This document shows positions 1 to 6,498 of a stretch of DNA of 12,359 nucleotides, piece after piece; the stretch's first letter is position 1, and each line of letters begins with the position of its first letter. The position numbers and the translations under genes are program-made. The stretch is from Burkholderiales bacterium UBA1834. GTDB taxonomy: Bacteria > Pseudomonadota > Gammaproteobacteria > Burkholderiales > Burkholderiaceae_C. The notes beneath the pieces are model-generated. The model saw only the letters and a program-made list of their open reading frames with translations, ran no database searches and was not told where the DNA came from. The DNA lies in contig DDJC01000017.1 of NCBI GenBank assembly GCA_002339015.1, forward strand, positions 1 to 12,359, given 5' to 3'.

Positions 1-1
1 A

Positions 2-970
2 CTGGTCAAGATCGATCCCAAGAGCATCGGCGTGGGCCAGTACCAGCACGATGTCAACCAGAGCGAGCTGGCCCGCACGCTGGACGCGGTCGTCGAGGAT
101 TGTGTGAACTCCGTCGGCGTGGACCTGAACACCGCATCGGCCCCGCTGCTGTCGCGCGTGTCGGGCCTGAGCAGCGCCGTCGCCGCCAGCATCGTGCGCT
201 GGCGCGACGCCAACGGTGCGTTCAAGAGCCGCAAGCAACTGATGGATGTGTCCGGCCTGGGCGCCAAGACCTTTGAGCAGGCGGCGGGCTTCCTGCGCAT
301 CCGTGATGGCGACAACCCGCTGGACATCTCGGGCGTGCACCCCGAGACCTATCCGGTCGTCGAGAAGATGCTCGCCAAGACAGGCAAGGCCATCACCGAC
401 CTGATCGGCAAGAGCGACGTGCTGCGCACGCTCAAGCCCGAGCTCTTCGCCGACGACAAGTTCGGCGTCATCACCGTCAAGGACATCCTGGGCGAGCTGG
501 AGAAGCCCGGCCGCGACCCGCGCCCCGACTTCAAGGTGGCCCGCTTCAACGACGGCGTCGAGGACATCAAGGACCTGCAGGAAGGCATGGTGCTCGAGGG
601 CACCGCGAGCAACGTGGCCCAGTTCGGCGCCTTCGTGGACCTGGGCGTGCACCAGGATGGCCTGGTCCACGTGAGCCAGCTGTCCAACAAGTTCGTCAAC
701 GACGCCCGCGAGGTGGTCAAGACCGGCGACATCGTCAAGGTCAAGGTGATCGAGGTGGACCTGGCCCGCCAGCGCATCTCGCTGACCATGAAGCTCGATT
801 CGGCCCCGGGCGCCCGCAGCGGCGGTGGCGCACGCGACAACGGCTTCAAGCCCGCGGCACGCCATGAACGTGTGAGCGGCGGTGGGACCGGGCGTGGCGC
901 GCCGCAGCCGCAGCCACAAGGTCAATCGGCCATGGCCGCAGCCTTTGCCAAGCTGCAGACAAAGCGCTGA
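2..970 (+). CDS. tex: Tex transcription accessory protein, C-terminal part (5' end outside the window)
   Basis: This is the last 322 residues of Tex, an RNA-binding protein of about 770-790 residues that influences transcription; the YqgF-like nuclease region lies upstream of the window. The reading frame is already open at base 2. Helix-hairpin-helix repeats appear at about residues 45-100, with the paired glycine signatures SGLSSAV and SGLGAKT. A complete S1 RNA-binding domain follows at about residues 200-272 (EGMVLEGTASNVAQFGAFVD, then LVHVSQLS and ending RQRISLTMK). The tail after the S1 domain is Gly/Ala/Gln-rich and probably disordered, and it ends in AMAAAFAKLQTKR. No clear terminator follows directly. 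The next gene starts 140 bases downstream and is unrelated. Identity is confident from the order of HhH and S1 domains and their motifs. Confidence 0.95.
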   Translation: MVKIDPKSIGVGQYQHDVNQSELARTLDAVVEDCVNSVGVDLNTASAPLLSRVSGLSSAVAASIVRWRDANGAFKSRKQLMDVSGLGAKTFEQAAGFLRIRDGDNPLDISGVHPETYPVVEKMLAKTGKAITDLIGKSDVLRTLKPELFADDKFGVITVKDILGELEKPGRDPRPDFKVARFNDGVEDIKDLQEGMVLEGTASNVAQFGAFVDLGVHQDGLVHVSQLSNKFVNDAREVVKTGDIVKVKVIEVDLARQRISLTMKLDSAPGARSGGGARDNGFKPAARHERVSGGGTGRGAPQPQPQGQSAMAAAFAKLQTKR

Positions 971-1044
971 TCCCTATAACGGGCAATCGCTCAAATTTGC
1001 GCGGATCTACCCATTCGCGGGGTGGATTTCCCGCATGACGGGGG

Positions 1045-1073
1045 CGGACAAGGGGAAATGCAGCAGGTATGCT
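1045..1073 (+). promoter_or_regulatory. Weak candidate sigma70 promoter for the GST-like gene
   Basis: CGGACA at 1045-1050 (4 of 6 to TTGACA) and TATGCT at 1068-1073 (4 of 6 to TATAAT) are 17 bases apart, which puts a start near 1080 and gives a leader of about 30 bases before the ATG at 1111. The -10 overlaps a small hairpin, so the match may be chance. Confidence 0.2.
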
Positions 1074-1078
1074 GTTTT
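1061..1078 (+). terminator. Weak terminator-like hairpin after tex
   Basis: CAGCA (1061-1065), loop GGTA, TGCTG (1070-1074) and then TTTT (1075-1078). The stem is only 5 bp, so it is weak for an intrinsic terminator, though the position between tex and the next unit fits one. It competes with the promoter reading of the same bases. Confidence 0.25.
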
Positions 1079-1110
1079 CATCCCCCTGTCGTTCGAAGTA
1101 GAAGTGCCCC

Positions 1111-1908
1111 ATGGAGCCGGTCGGCCTGACCCTGTTCACCTTTGCAATGTCGCACTACAGCGAGAAGGTCCGCTGGGTGCTTCAGGCCAGCCGCTTGCCC
1201 TTCCGCGAGGTGATGCTCACGCCTGCCTTCCACATGCTGCCCGCGCTGCGCATGGGTGGCCAGGGGCAGACCACGCTGCCGGTGCTGCGCGAGCAGCGCC
1301 TCAATGGACGGCAGGTGCATGTACAGGACAGCACCCGCATCCTGCTGTGGCTGGATGAACGCCACGGTCCGCTCGACCTGCTGCCCCAGGGGCCCGATCT
1401 GCGCGATGAATGCCTGGCCATCGAGGACCGCTTCGACAACATCGGCCGTGACGTCGCGCGCTTCCTGTACCTCGATGCCTTCCGCCACGACGACAAAATC
1501 CTGGCGCTGTGGACCGCGCAGGCCTCGCCCTGGCAGCGGCGGCTGGTGCGGATGGGCTATCCGCTGATCAAGGGCGTCTTCAAGTTCCGTCTGAACATCA
1601 CGCCCGCAGCCGCCAAGCGCTCCGAGCAGCGCATCCTGCAGGCCCTGGCCTGGCTGGAAGGGCGCCTGAGCGACGGGCGCCTGTACCTGGTCGGCGCGCG
1701 CCTGTCGGTGGCCGACATCACGGCGGCCTCGCTGCTGGCGCCGCTGGCCTGCCCCTCGCAGCACCCGGTGTACTCCACGCCGGATTATGTGCAGACACTG
1801 CGTCCCCGAACGATTTCCTTGGACATGAACCGCCCGGCCCTGGCCTGGGTCCGAAAGCTGTACGATCTGCACCGGGGTGATCTGCCACAGTTCCGGCAGG
1901 CCGCCTGA
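1111..1908 (+). CDS. Glutathione S-transferase family protein
   Basis: A 265-residue cytosolic GST-like protein. The N-terminal thioredoxin-like domain (about 5-90) has FAMSHYSEKVRWVLQ at its start, where the catalytic Ser/Tyr usually lies (S14, Y16 or S17). The cis-proline is in TTLPVL (P57), and the glutathione gamma-glutamyl contact is in VQDSTRILLW (D73-S74). The all-helical C-terminal domain keeps the N-capping-box region LSVADITAASLLAPL (about 198-212). At 265 residues it is longer than the usual 200-230, because of an insertion at about residues 125-175 (WQRRLVRMGYPLIKGVFKFR and around). The substrate cannot be told from sequence. The ATG at 1111 has no strong Shine-Dalgarno sequence. 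It is probably co-transcribed with the patatin-like gene 27 bases downstream; that pairing is seen in the layout, but any joint role is unknown. Confidence 0.85.
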   Translation: MEPVGLTLFTFAMSHYSEKVRWVLQASRLPFREVMLTPAFHMLPALRMGGQGQTTLPVLREQRLNGRQVHVQDSTRILLWLDERHGPLDLLPQGPDLRDECLAIEDRFDNIGRDVARFLYLDAFRHDDKILALWTAQASPWQRRLVRMGYPLIKGVFKFRLNITPAAAKRSEQRILQALAWLEGRLSDGRLYLVGARLSVADITAASLLAPLACPSQHPVYSTPDYVQTLRPRTISLDMNRPALAWVRKLYDLHRGDLPQFRQAA

Positions 1909-1935
1909 CTCGCTTTCCGTTACACGATCGACACC

Positions 1936-3012
1936 ATGCAGGCCTTGCACATCCATGCAGGGCCCCGGGCGTTGGCGCACATTCGGCAGCAGGGCCTCGC
2001 GCCCGCTGATGTGCGCCTGGTGCCCGCGGCCGCCGGCGGGCCCAAGGGCCTCATCCTCACCCACCTCGACAGGCACCTGTTCGGCCGTTGGCTGCCCCAG
2101 GCCGACGAGAACCACCGGCTGGACCTGGTCGGCGCCTCCATCGGCGCCTGGCGCATGGCCGCCGCGCTCATGCCCGATCCGGCCAAGGCCTTTGACCAGT
2201 TGGCCCAGGTGTACATCTCGCAGCGCTACGATCCCGAACCCGGGCGCAAGCGGCCGTCGCCGCAGCGCGTGAGCAGCGATTTCGCCAAGGCGCTGGACAG
2301 CTTCTTCGCCGCCTCGCTCACAGGCATGCTGACCCACCCGCGCTGGCGCCTGCACATGGTCACTTCGCGGGGGCGAGGCCTGCTGCGCCGGGCTGGCCCC
2401 GTCGGCACCCTGGCGGGGTTCGCCGGGCTGGTGCTGGGCAATGCCGTGTCTCGCCGCGCCGTGGGCAGCTGGTTGGAGCGCACCGTGTTCTCGGTGGCGG
2501 GGCAGCCTCCTTTCAAGCTCGATGACCAGCCCACGCGGGTGATTCCCTTGAGCGAGCAGAACTTCCTGCCGGCGCTGCAGGCCTCTTGCAGCATCCCCTT
2601 CGTGCTGGACCCGGTGCACGACATCCCCGGCTGCCCCGAAGGCGCCCACTGGGATGGCGGCATCGTGGACTATCACTTCCACTGGCCCTTTGCCTCGGCC
2701 ATGTCGCAAGGCGTGGTGCTGTACCCGCACTTCCAGCAGCAGGTGATTCCGGGCTGGCTGGACAAGGCCTTCAAGAGCCGCCACCGCGCCACGCCGGCGC
2801 TGGACAACATGGTCCTGCTGGCGCCGAACCCGGCCTGGGTGGCCACACTGCCCGGCGGCAAGCTGCCCGATCGCAACGATTTCAAGACACTGGACAACGA
2901 CACCCGCATCGCCCATTGGCAGCAGTCCGTGTCCGCGTGCGAACAGCTGGCCGACGAATGGCAGGGCTGGCTGGACCAGGGCTGCCCGGCCAACCGGGTC
3001 AAGCCCCTCTGA
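1936..3012 (+). CDS. Patatin-like phospholipase/acyl hydrolase
   Basis: A 358-residue protein with the full patatin catalytic set. The oxyanion-hole glycine loop is AAGGPKGL (GGPKG at 34-38), the nucleophile elbow is GASIG (66-70, Ser68), and the catalytic Asp is in the motif WDGGIVDYH (Asp240, DGG at 240-242). Patatins use a Ser-Asp dyad to hydrolyse acyl ester bonds of phospholipids or other lipids. There is no signal peptide, so it is probably cytosolic or membrane-peripheral. A hydrophobic stretch at about 163-172 (PVGTLAGFAGLVLG and around) could touch the membrane. The ATG lies 27 bases after the GST-like stop and has no clear Shine-Dalgarno sequence. The substrate is not predictable. 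The catalytic residues make the family call strong. Confidence 0.88.
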   Translation: MQALHIHAGPRALAHIRQQGLAPADVRLVPAAAGGPKGLILTHLDRHLFGRWLPQADENHRLDLVGASIGAWRMAAALMPDPAKAFDQLAQVYISQRYDPEPGRKRPSPQRVSSDFAKALDSFFAASLTGMLTHPRWRLHMVTSRGRGLLRRAGPVGTLAGFAGLVLGNAVSRRAVGSWLERTVFSVAGQPPFKLDDQPTRVIPLSEQNFLPALQASCSIPFVLDPVHDIPGCPEGAHWDGGIVDYHFHWPFASAMSQGVVLYPHFQQQVIPGWLDKAFKSRHRATPALDNMVLLAPNPAWVATLPGGKLPDRNDFKTLDNDTRIAHWQQSVSACEQLADEWQGWLDQGCPANRVKPL

Positions 3013-3076
3013 GCACACCATGAGGCCGTTGCAAGGCCGCGCCTGACGGCCACGCCAGGCCGCTGGGCGCGGGCCA

Positions 3077-4417
3077 ATGGCTACACTTGCTGACATGGAA
3101 CCCACCGAAAGCCTGCTGCTCATCGCCTTGTTGATCGGCCTGAGTGCCTTGTTCTCGATGGCCGAACTCTCCGTGGCCGCGTCGCGCCGCCTGCGCCTGC
3201 GCCAGCTGCTGGACCAGGGCGACCGCCGCGCCCAGTCCGTCATGAACGTTCAGGACGAGCCCGGCGACTACTTCACCGTCATCCAGATCGGGCAGAACAC
3301 CGTGGCCATCCTCGCCGGCCTGGTGGGCGAGGGCGCCTTTTCGCCAGCGATGGGCTCGCTGTTGCGCCTGGCCGGTGTCGATGCGCTGTCCGCCGAGCGC
3401 TGGGGCTGGGTGCTGTCCTTCCTGGTGGTGACGAGCCTGTTCATCATGCTGGCAGACCTGCTGCCCAAGCGCCTGGGCATGGCCGCACCGGAGCGCGTGG
3501 CCGTCAACGTGGTGGTGCCCATGCAGTACTTCGCCACGCTGTTCATGCCGGTGGTGTGGTTCTTCAAGCGCCTGACGGACCTGCTCTCGCGCCTGCTGGG
3601 CCTGCCCGACCGCCGTGACGACAAGATCACGCCCGACGACATCCTGGCCATGGCCGAAGCCGGCGCCGAGGCCGGCATCCTGGCGCGCACCGAACATCAG
3701 GTGATCGAGAACGTGATCGAGCTGGACACGCGCCTGGTCACCACCTCCATGACGGGCCGCGAGCGCATCGTGCATTTCCTGCTGGACGACAGCGAGGCCC
3801 TGATCCGTGCCCGCATTGCGCAGTACCCGCATTCCACGTACCTGGTGTGCGATGGCAGCATCGACCAGGTGCTGGGTTACGTCGATTCGAAGCACCTGCT
3901 CAACCTCGTGCTCAATGCCCAGCCCATCTCGCTGAAGGCCGAGGGCCTGATCAACAAGGTGCTGATCGTGCCGGACCGGCTCACCTTGTCGGAGATGCTG
4001 GCCCAGTTCCGCCAGGCGCATGAGGACTTCGCCGTGATCGTCAACGAGTACAGCCTGGTCGTCGGCATCATCACCATCAACGACGTGATGAACACGGTGA
4101 TGGGCGAGTTGGTGGCGCCGCTCGATGAAGAGCAGATCGTGCGCCGCGACGAGAACTCCTGGCTGATCGACGGCACGACGGCCATCCCCGACGTGATGCG
4201 CGCACTCGACCTGTGGGTGCTGCCCCACCAGGATGAGTACGACACCCTGGCCGGTTTCCTGATGGTGATGCTGCGCCGCATCCCCCGCAAGACGGACGCG
4301 GTGGAGTGGGGTGGCTTCCGCTTCGAGGTGATGGACGTCGACAGCTTCAAGATCGACCAGGTGATGGTCAGCCGGCTGGTGCCGACCGCCGCGGCTCAGG
4401 TGGCCGCCGAGGGCTGA
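3077..4417 (+). CDS. paeA: CNNM/CorC-family membrane protein, PaeA (YtfL)-like polyamine exporter
   Basis: A 446-residue inner-membrane protein with the CNNM (DUF21) architecture. Four membrane segments lie at about 12-30, 74-95, 118-137 and 148-172, including the conserved FSMAELSVAASRR and ADLLPKRLGM. A CBS-domain pair follows at about 222-345 (PHSTYLVCDGSIDQVLGYVD, then EDFAVIVNEYSLVVGIITIN), then a CorC/HlyC C-terminal domain at about 358-436 (RRDENSWLIDGTT, MLRRIPRKTDAV). From memory of the E. coli proteins, length and motif wording match YtfL/PaeA better than CorC or YfjD. PaeA is reported to export cadaverine and putrescine, so polyamine or cation efflux is the likely role, by inference. 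The ATG at 3077 is the longest start. The ATG at 3095 (MEPTESLLLIA) is equally plausible, and neither has a Shine-Dalgarno sequence. The 3' end overlaps the convergent CapA-like gene by 22 bases. Confidence 0.85.
   Translation: MATLADMEPTESLLLIALLIGLSALFSMAELSVAASRRLRLRQLLDQGDRRAQSVMNVQDEPGDYFTVIQIGQNTVAILAGLVGEGAFSPAMGSLLRLAGVDALSAERWGWVLSFLVVTSLFIMLADLLPKRLGMAAPERVAVNVVVPMQYFATLFMPVVWFFKRLTDLLSRLLGLPDRRDDKITPDDILAMAEAGAEAGILARTEHQVIENVIELDTRLVTTSMTGRERIVHFLLDDSEALIRARIAQYPHSTYLVCDGSIDQVLGYVDSKHLLNLVLNAQPISLKAEGLINKVLIVPDRLTLSEMLAQFRQAHEDFAVIVNEYSLVVGIITINDVMNTVMGELVAPLDEEQIVRRDENSWLIDGTTAIPDVMRALDLWVLPHQDEYDTLAGFLMVMLRRIPRKTDAVEWGGFRFEVMDVDSFKIDQVMVSRLVPTAAAQVAAEG
3082..3087 (+). promoter_or_regulatory. 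Candidate -10 element close to the PaeA-like start
   Basis: TACACT matches the sigma70 -10 consensus at 4 of 6 positions, including the key TA and final T. It ends 7 bases before the in-frame ATG at 3095, so transcription from it would begin at about that ATG and give a leaderless message. No good -35 lies 16-18 bases upstream. Confidence 0.25.
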
Positions 4418-5541
4418 ACACCTGCCGATGCCGGCGAGGCGATGGCGTCCGGCGCGAACAGCGGAATGTGCTCTTGCAGCACCACTTCGAAACCCAGGCC
4501 ACGGCCCCGCGGCCGGCATTCCACGAACGACCATTGAAGCTCGCCGGCCGCCCAGCGGGATGGGTCCGCGCGCAAGGGGCCGATCGTCATCCGCCCGACC
4601 AGCCCGAAGGCGTAGTACTTGAACGTGGGCAGGCGCCGGTAGGCCATGCCGAAGCACAGATCACCCATGGAATAGGCGGCCAGGCGCTGCAGGCCATCCG
4701 CGCCGCAATGCACCGTGACGGGCTGCGGGGTGTGGCTATGGTGGCCCACCACGGCATCGAAGGCCGCCAGCCACTGCGTCATCTGCGTGGCCACATCATG
4801 CCGGGGGTAGACCTCCAGCTCGTAGCCCCAGTGTGGGTAGAGCACATTGAAAGCCCCGGGGCGCACCCATTGCGCGGGCTCCTCCAGCCAGGCCAGGTGC
4901 TGCCCCTCGCGGTTGCTCCAGCGCGTGCCCGTCACCACGCGAAGGTGCTCGCCCAGGTCGATGCAGGGACTCTCGATCAGGCCGAAGGCCGTGAACCCTT
5001 CGTCCTGCAGCAAGGCCAGACTGCGGCGGCATTCCGCCTCGCCGAAATCGCCGGTGTGGTTGTTGGCCAGCGACAGCACGAGCTTGCTGCGTGGCGCCAG
5101 ACCGTCCAGCGCCTGCAGGATCGGACGTGTGTGTTTCTGATCGGGCGAGATCTGCCGCTGATCTGTGATCACGCCCTCGAAGTTCAGCAGTACCCGGTCG
5201 CAGGGGCGGAAGAACGCAGCCACCGCCGGATCGAACACCAGCGGCTTGCCGAACATGGACATCACGTCGCCCCCGAAGCCCAGTGTGAGCCGTGGCTCGA
5301 TGGGATTGAGCTGTGTCTGCCGAGGCACGAAGCACAGCCCGCGCGGGTTGCAGAAACTGGCACCGGCCAGGTTGCGCCAGATGAGGCCCAGCGCCTCCCT
5401 CGGGGGGTAGGGCTTGGCGGTGAATGCTCTGATCCAGTCCAAAAGCAGCGTTCGATGCGGGTGATGGCTCGACTTTAGTGCGTCCGGGTGATGACGGGCA
5501 GAGGGCAACACCGCAGATCGGCAGCCGCGGGGACCACCCAT
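4396..5541 (-). CDS. CapA/PgsA-family metallophosphatase-like protein
   Basis: A 381-residue protein of the CapA (PGA_cap) family, which has a calcineurin-like metallophosphoesterase fold; relatives include poly-gamma-glutamate capsule proteins. The motifs are in the expected order: GFGGDVM (about 88-94), LNFEGVIT (119-126), SLANNHTGDFG (157-167), YPHWGYELEVY (235-245), VVGHHSHTPQPV (264-275) and AYSMGDLCFG (289-298). These carry the Asp, Asn and His residues expected to bind metal. The first roughly 85 residues match nothing I recognise, and there is no signal peptide or membrane anchor, unlike many secreted or anchored family members. No Met lies between residue 1 and the GDVM motif, so the start depends on the ATG at 5541, which has no clear Shine-Dalgarno sequence; a TTG/CTG start around residues 37-39 is possible. 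No capsule genes are nearby, so the biological role is open. Divergent from the TetR gene. Confidence 0.85.
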   Translation of the reverse strand: MGGPRGCRSAVLPSARHHPDALKSSHHPHRTLLLDWIRAFTAKPYPPREALGLIWRNLAGASFCNPRGLCFVPRQTQLNPIEPRLTLGFGGDVMSMFGKPLVFDPAVAAFFRPCDRVLLNFEGVITDQRQISPDQKHTRPILQALDGLAPRSKLVLSLANNHTGDFGEAECRRSLALLQDEGFTAFGLIESPCIDLGEHLRVVTGTRWSNREGQHLAWLEEPAQWVRPGAFNVLYPHWGYELEVYPRHDVATQMTQWLAAFDAVVGHHSHTPQPVTVHCGADGLQRLAAYSMGDLCFGMAYRRLPTFKYYAFGLVGRMTIGPLRADPSRWAAGELQWSFVECRPRGRGLGFEVVLQEHIPLFAPDAIASPASAGVQPSAAT

Positions 5542-5608
5542 TTAGAGGGTCATGTCTAAAAACGCCACCACCCGGGTCTGACACATCGCTTAGGATACGC
5601 GCCGAGCA

Positions 5609-5624
5609 TGAAACGGACGTTTGA
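5609..5624. promoter_or_regulatory. Candidate PsrA-type operator upstream of the TetR gene
   Basis: The sequence TGAAACGGACGTTTGA contains the perfect inverted repeat AAACG-GA-CGTTT (5611-5622). It also reads GAAAC-N4-GTTTG (5610-5623), which fits the published Pseudomonas PsrA consensus (G/C)AAAC-N2-4-GTTT(G/C). It lies 25 bases before the regulator's ATG and inside the 107-base gap shared with the divergent CapA-like gene. Autorepression is the simplest reading; control of the divergent gene is also possible. Confidence 0.6.
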
Positions 5625-5648
5625 AACATCCGTAGGCCTCCGAGACGT

Positions 5649-6389
5649 ATGCCGCAAGCCTCTACCAAATTGTCGCCGCAGGACACCAAGTCGCGCATCC
5701 TGGATGCTGCCGAAGAATTGTTCATCTCTGGCGGCTTCGATTCGCTGTCGATGCGGCAGATCACCAGCGCCGCCGGGGTCAACCTGGCCGCCGTCAACTA
5801 CCACTTCGGCAGCAAGGATGCGCTGATCCAGTCCGTACTGGCACGCAAGCTTGATCCGCTCAACGAGCAGCGTATCGCCATGCTGGACACCTTCGAGCAG
5901 CAGTTCGGGGCGCAGATGAGCTGTGAGCACGTGCTGGCAGCCATGTTCCTGCCAGCCGTGAGGCTGTTCCGCGACGACGCCGGCCCGCACGCCGGCAGTT
6001 TCCTGCAGTTCCTGGGGCGCGCGTACACCGAGCCTTCGCCAGTGGTACGCGACTTCATCAACACCCACTACATCCAGACCCTGGGCCGCTTCTTCAGCGC
6101 TTTCCAGCGCACCCTGCCTGATCTGGACCGCCATGACCTTGGTTTCCGCCTGAACTTCGCCATGGGCGCCCTGTCGGGCATCCTGGCCGGCGGCAACACG
6201 CAGCGCCTGATCAAGGATTTCACACGAGGGCAGGGCGACGAGGTGCTGCTGCTGTCGCGTCTGTCGGCCCTGATGGTCGCGGCGCTGCGTGCTCCCTTGC
6301 CCGAAGCTGGTCAATCCACCCTGTTCAGCGACATTGCACGGGCGGCGCAGACACTGGAGCCCGTTGCCGCGGCCGAAACCGCATCCTGA
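5649..6389 (+). CDS. TetR-family regulator, PsrA/FadP type (fatty-acid responsive)
   Basis: A 246-residue TetR repressor. The N-terminal helix-turn-helix domain (about 14-60) has SRILDAAEELF, then LSMRQITSAAGVNLAAVNYH (the HTH with recognition helix) and FGSKDALIQSVL. The AGVNLAAVNYHFGSK stretch is characteristic of Pseudomonas PsrA and relatives, which bind long-chain fatty acids or acyl-CoAs and repress beta-oxidation genes. The ligand domain (about 75-225) contains FLQFLGRAYTEPSPVVRDF, similar in layout to the PsrA C-terminal domain. The ATG at 5649 has only a weak GAG upstream. An ATG at 5608 is in another frame. Context supports the assignment: acyl-CoA enzymes follow immediately, and a PsrA-consensus palindrome lies just upstream. 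The betaproteobacterial FadP, a separate TetR regulator of fatty-acid degradation, is the main alternative. Confidence 0.85.
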   Translation: MPQASTKLSPQDTKSRILDAAEELFISGGFDSLSMRQITSAAGVNLAAVNYHFGSKDALIQSVLARKLDPLNEQRIAMLDTFEQQFGAQMSCEHVLAAMFLPAVRLFRDDAGPHAGSFLQFLGRAYTEPSPVVRDFINTHYIQTLGRFFSAFQRTLPDLDRHDLGFRLNFAMGALSGILAGGNTQRLIKDFTRGQGDEVLLLSRLSALMVAALRAPLPEAGQSTLFSDIARAAQTLEPVAAAETAS

Positions 6390-6498
6390 CCCATTTGTTC
6401 TTTCCCTGGCGGGGCGCCGAGGAGGTGCTCCTGTTTTGCAAACCAGGCCTGTTCCCGGCTGTTCACGCCCCAGGCCTCATCACTGTGTAGAGATCCGC

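Noticed and set aside
1078..3243. A 721-codon minus-strand open frame opposite the GST-like and patatin-like genes
   Set aside because: Same compositional artefact: Gly/Arg/Gln/His-rich translation with no motif, while the plus strand carries catalytic motifs of two families.
2999..4657. A 552-codon minus-strand open frame opposite the PaeA-like gene
   Set aside because: Antisense shadow with His/Gln-rich low-complexity translation; the plus strand is a clear CNNM/CorC protein.
5578..5596. CTGACA and TAGGAT as a promoter pair for the TetR gene
   Set aside because: Only 7 bases separate the two boxes, and no acceptable -35 lies 16-18 bases before TAGGAT.
6420..6437. Hairpin AGGAG-GTG-CTCCT followed by GTTTT after the TetR gene
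   Set aside because: Stem of 5 bp with a 3-base loop and an interrupted T-run; too weak to call a terminator.
6439..6455. A possible second PsrA site before the reductase gene (CAAAC then GTTCC)
   Set aside because: Only the left half-site matches; the spacing is 7 rather than 2-4 and the right half is wrong.
6443..6477. Direct repeat CCAGGCCT at 6443-6450 and 6470-6477
   Set aside because: Eight GC-rich bases repeated once in a GC-rich gap is not enough to support a regulatory site or recombination scar.
6289..6498. A 70-residue upstream extension of the FabG4-type reductase
   Set aside because: It would overlap the end of the TetR gene by about 100 bases, its translation is unlike the family, and the ATG at 6499 begins the recognisable N-terminal domain.
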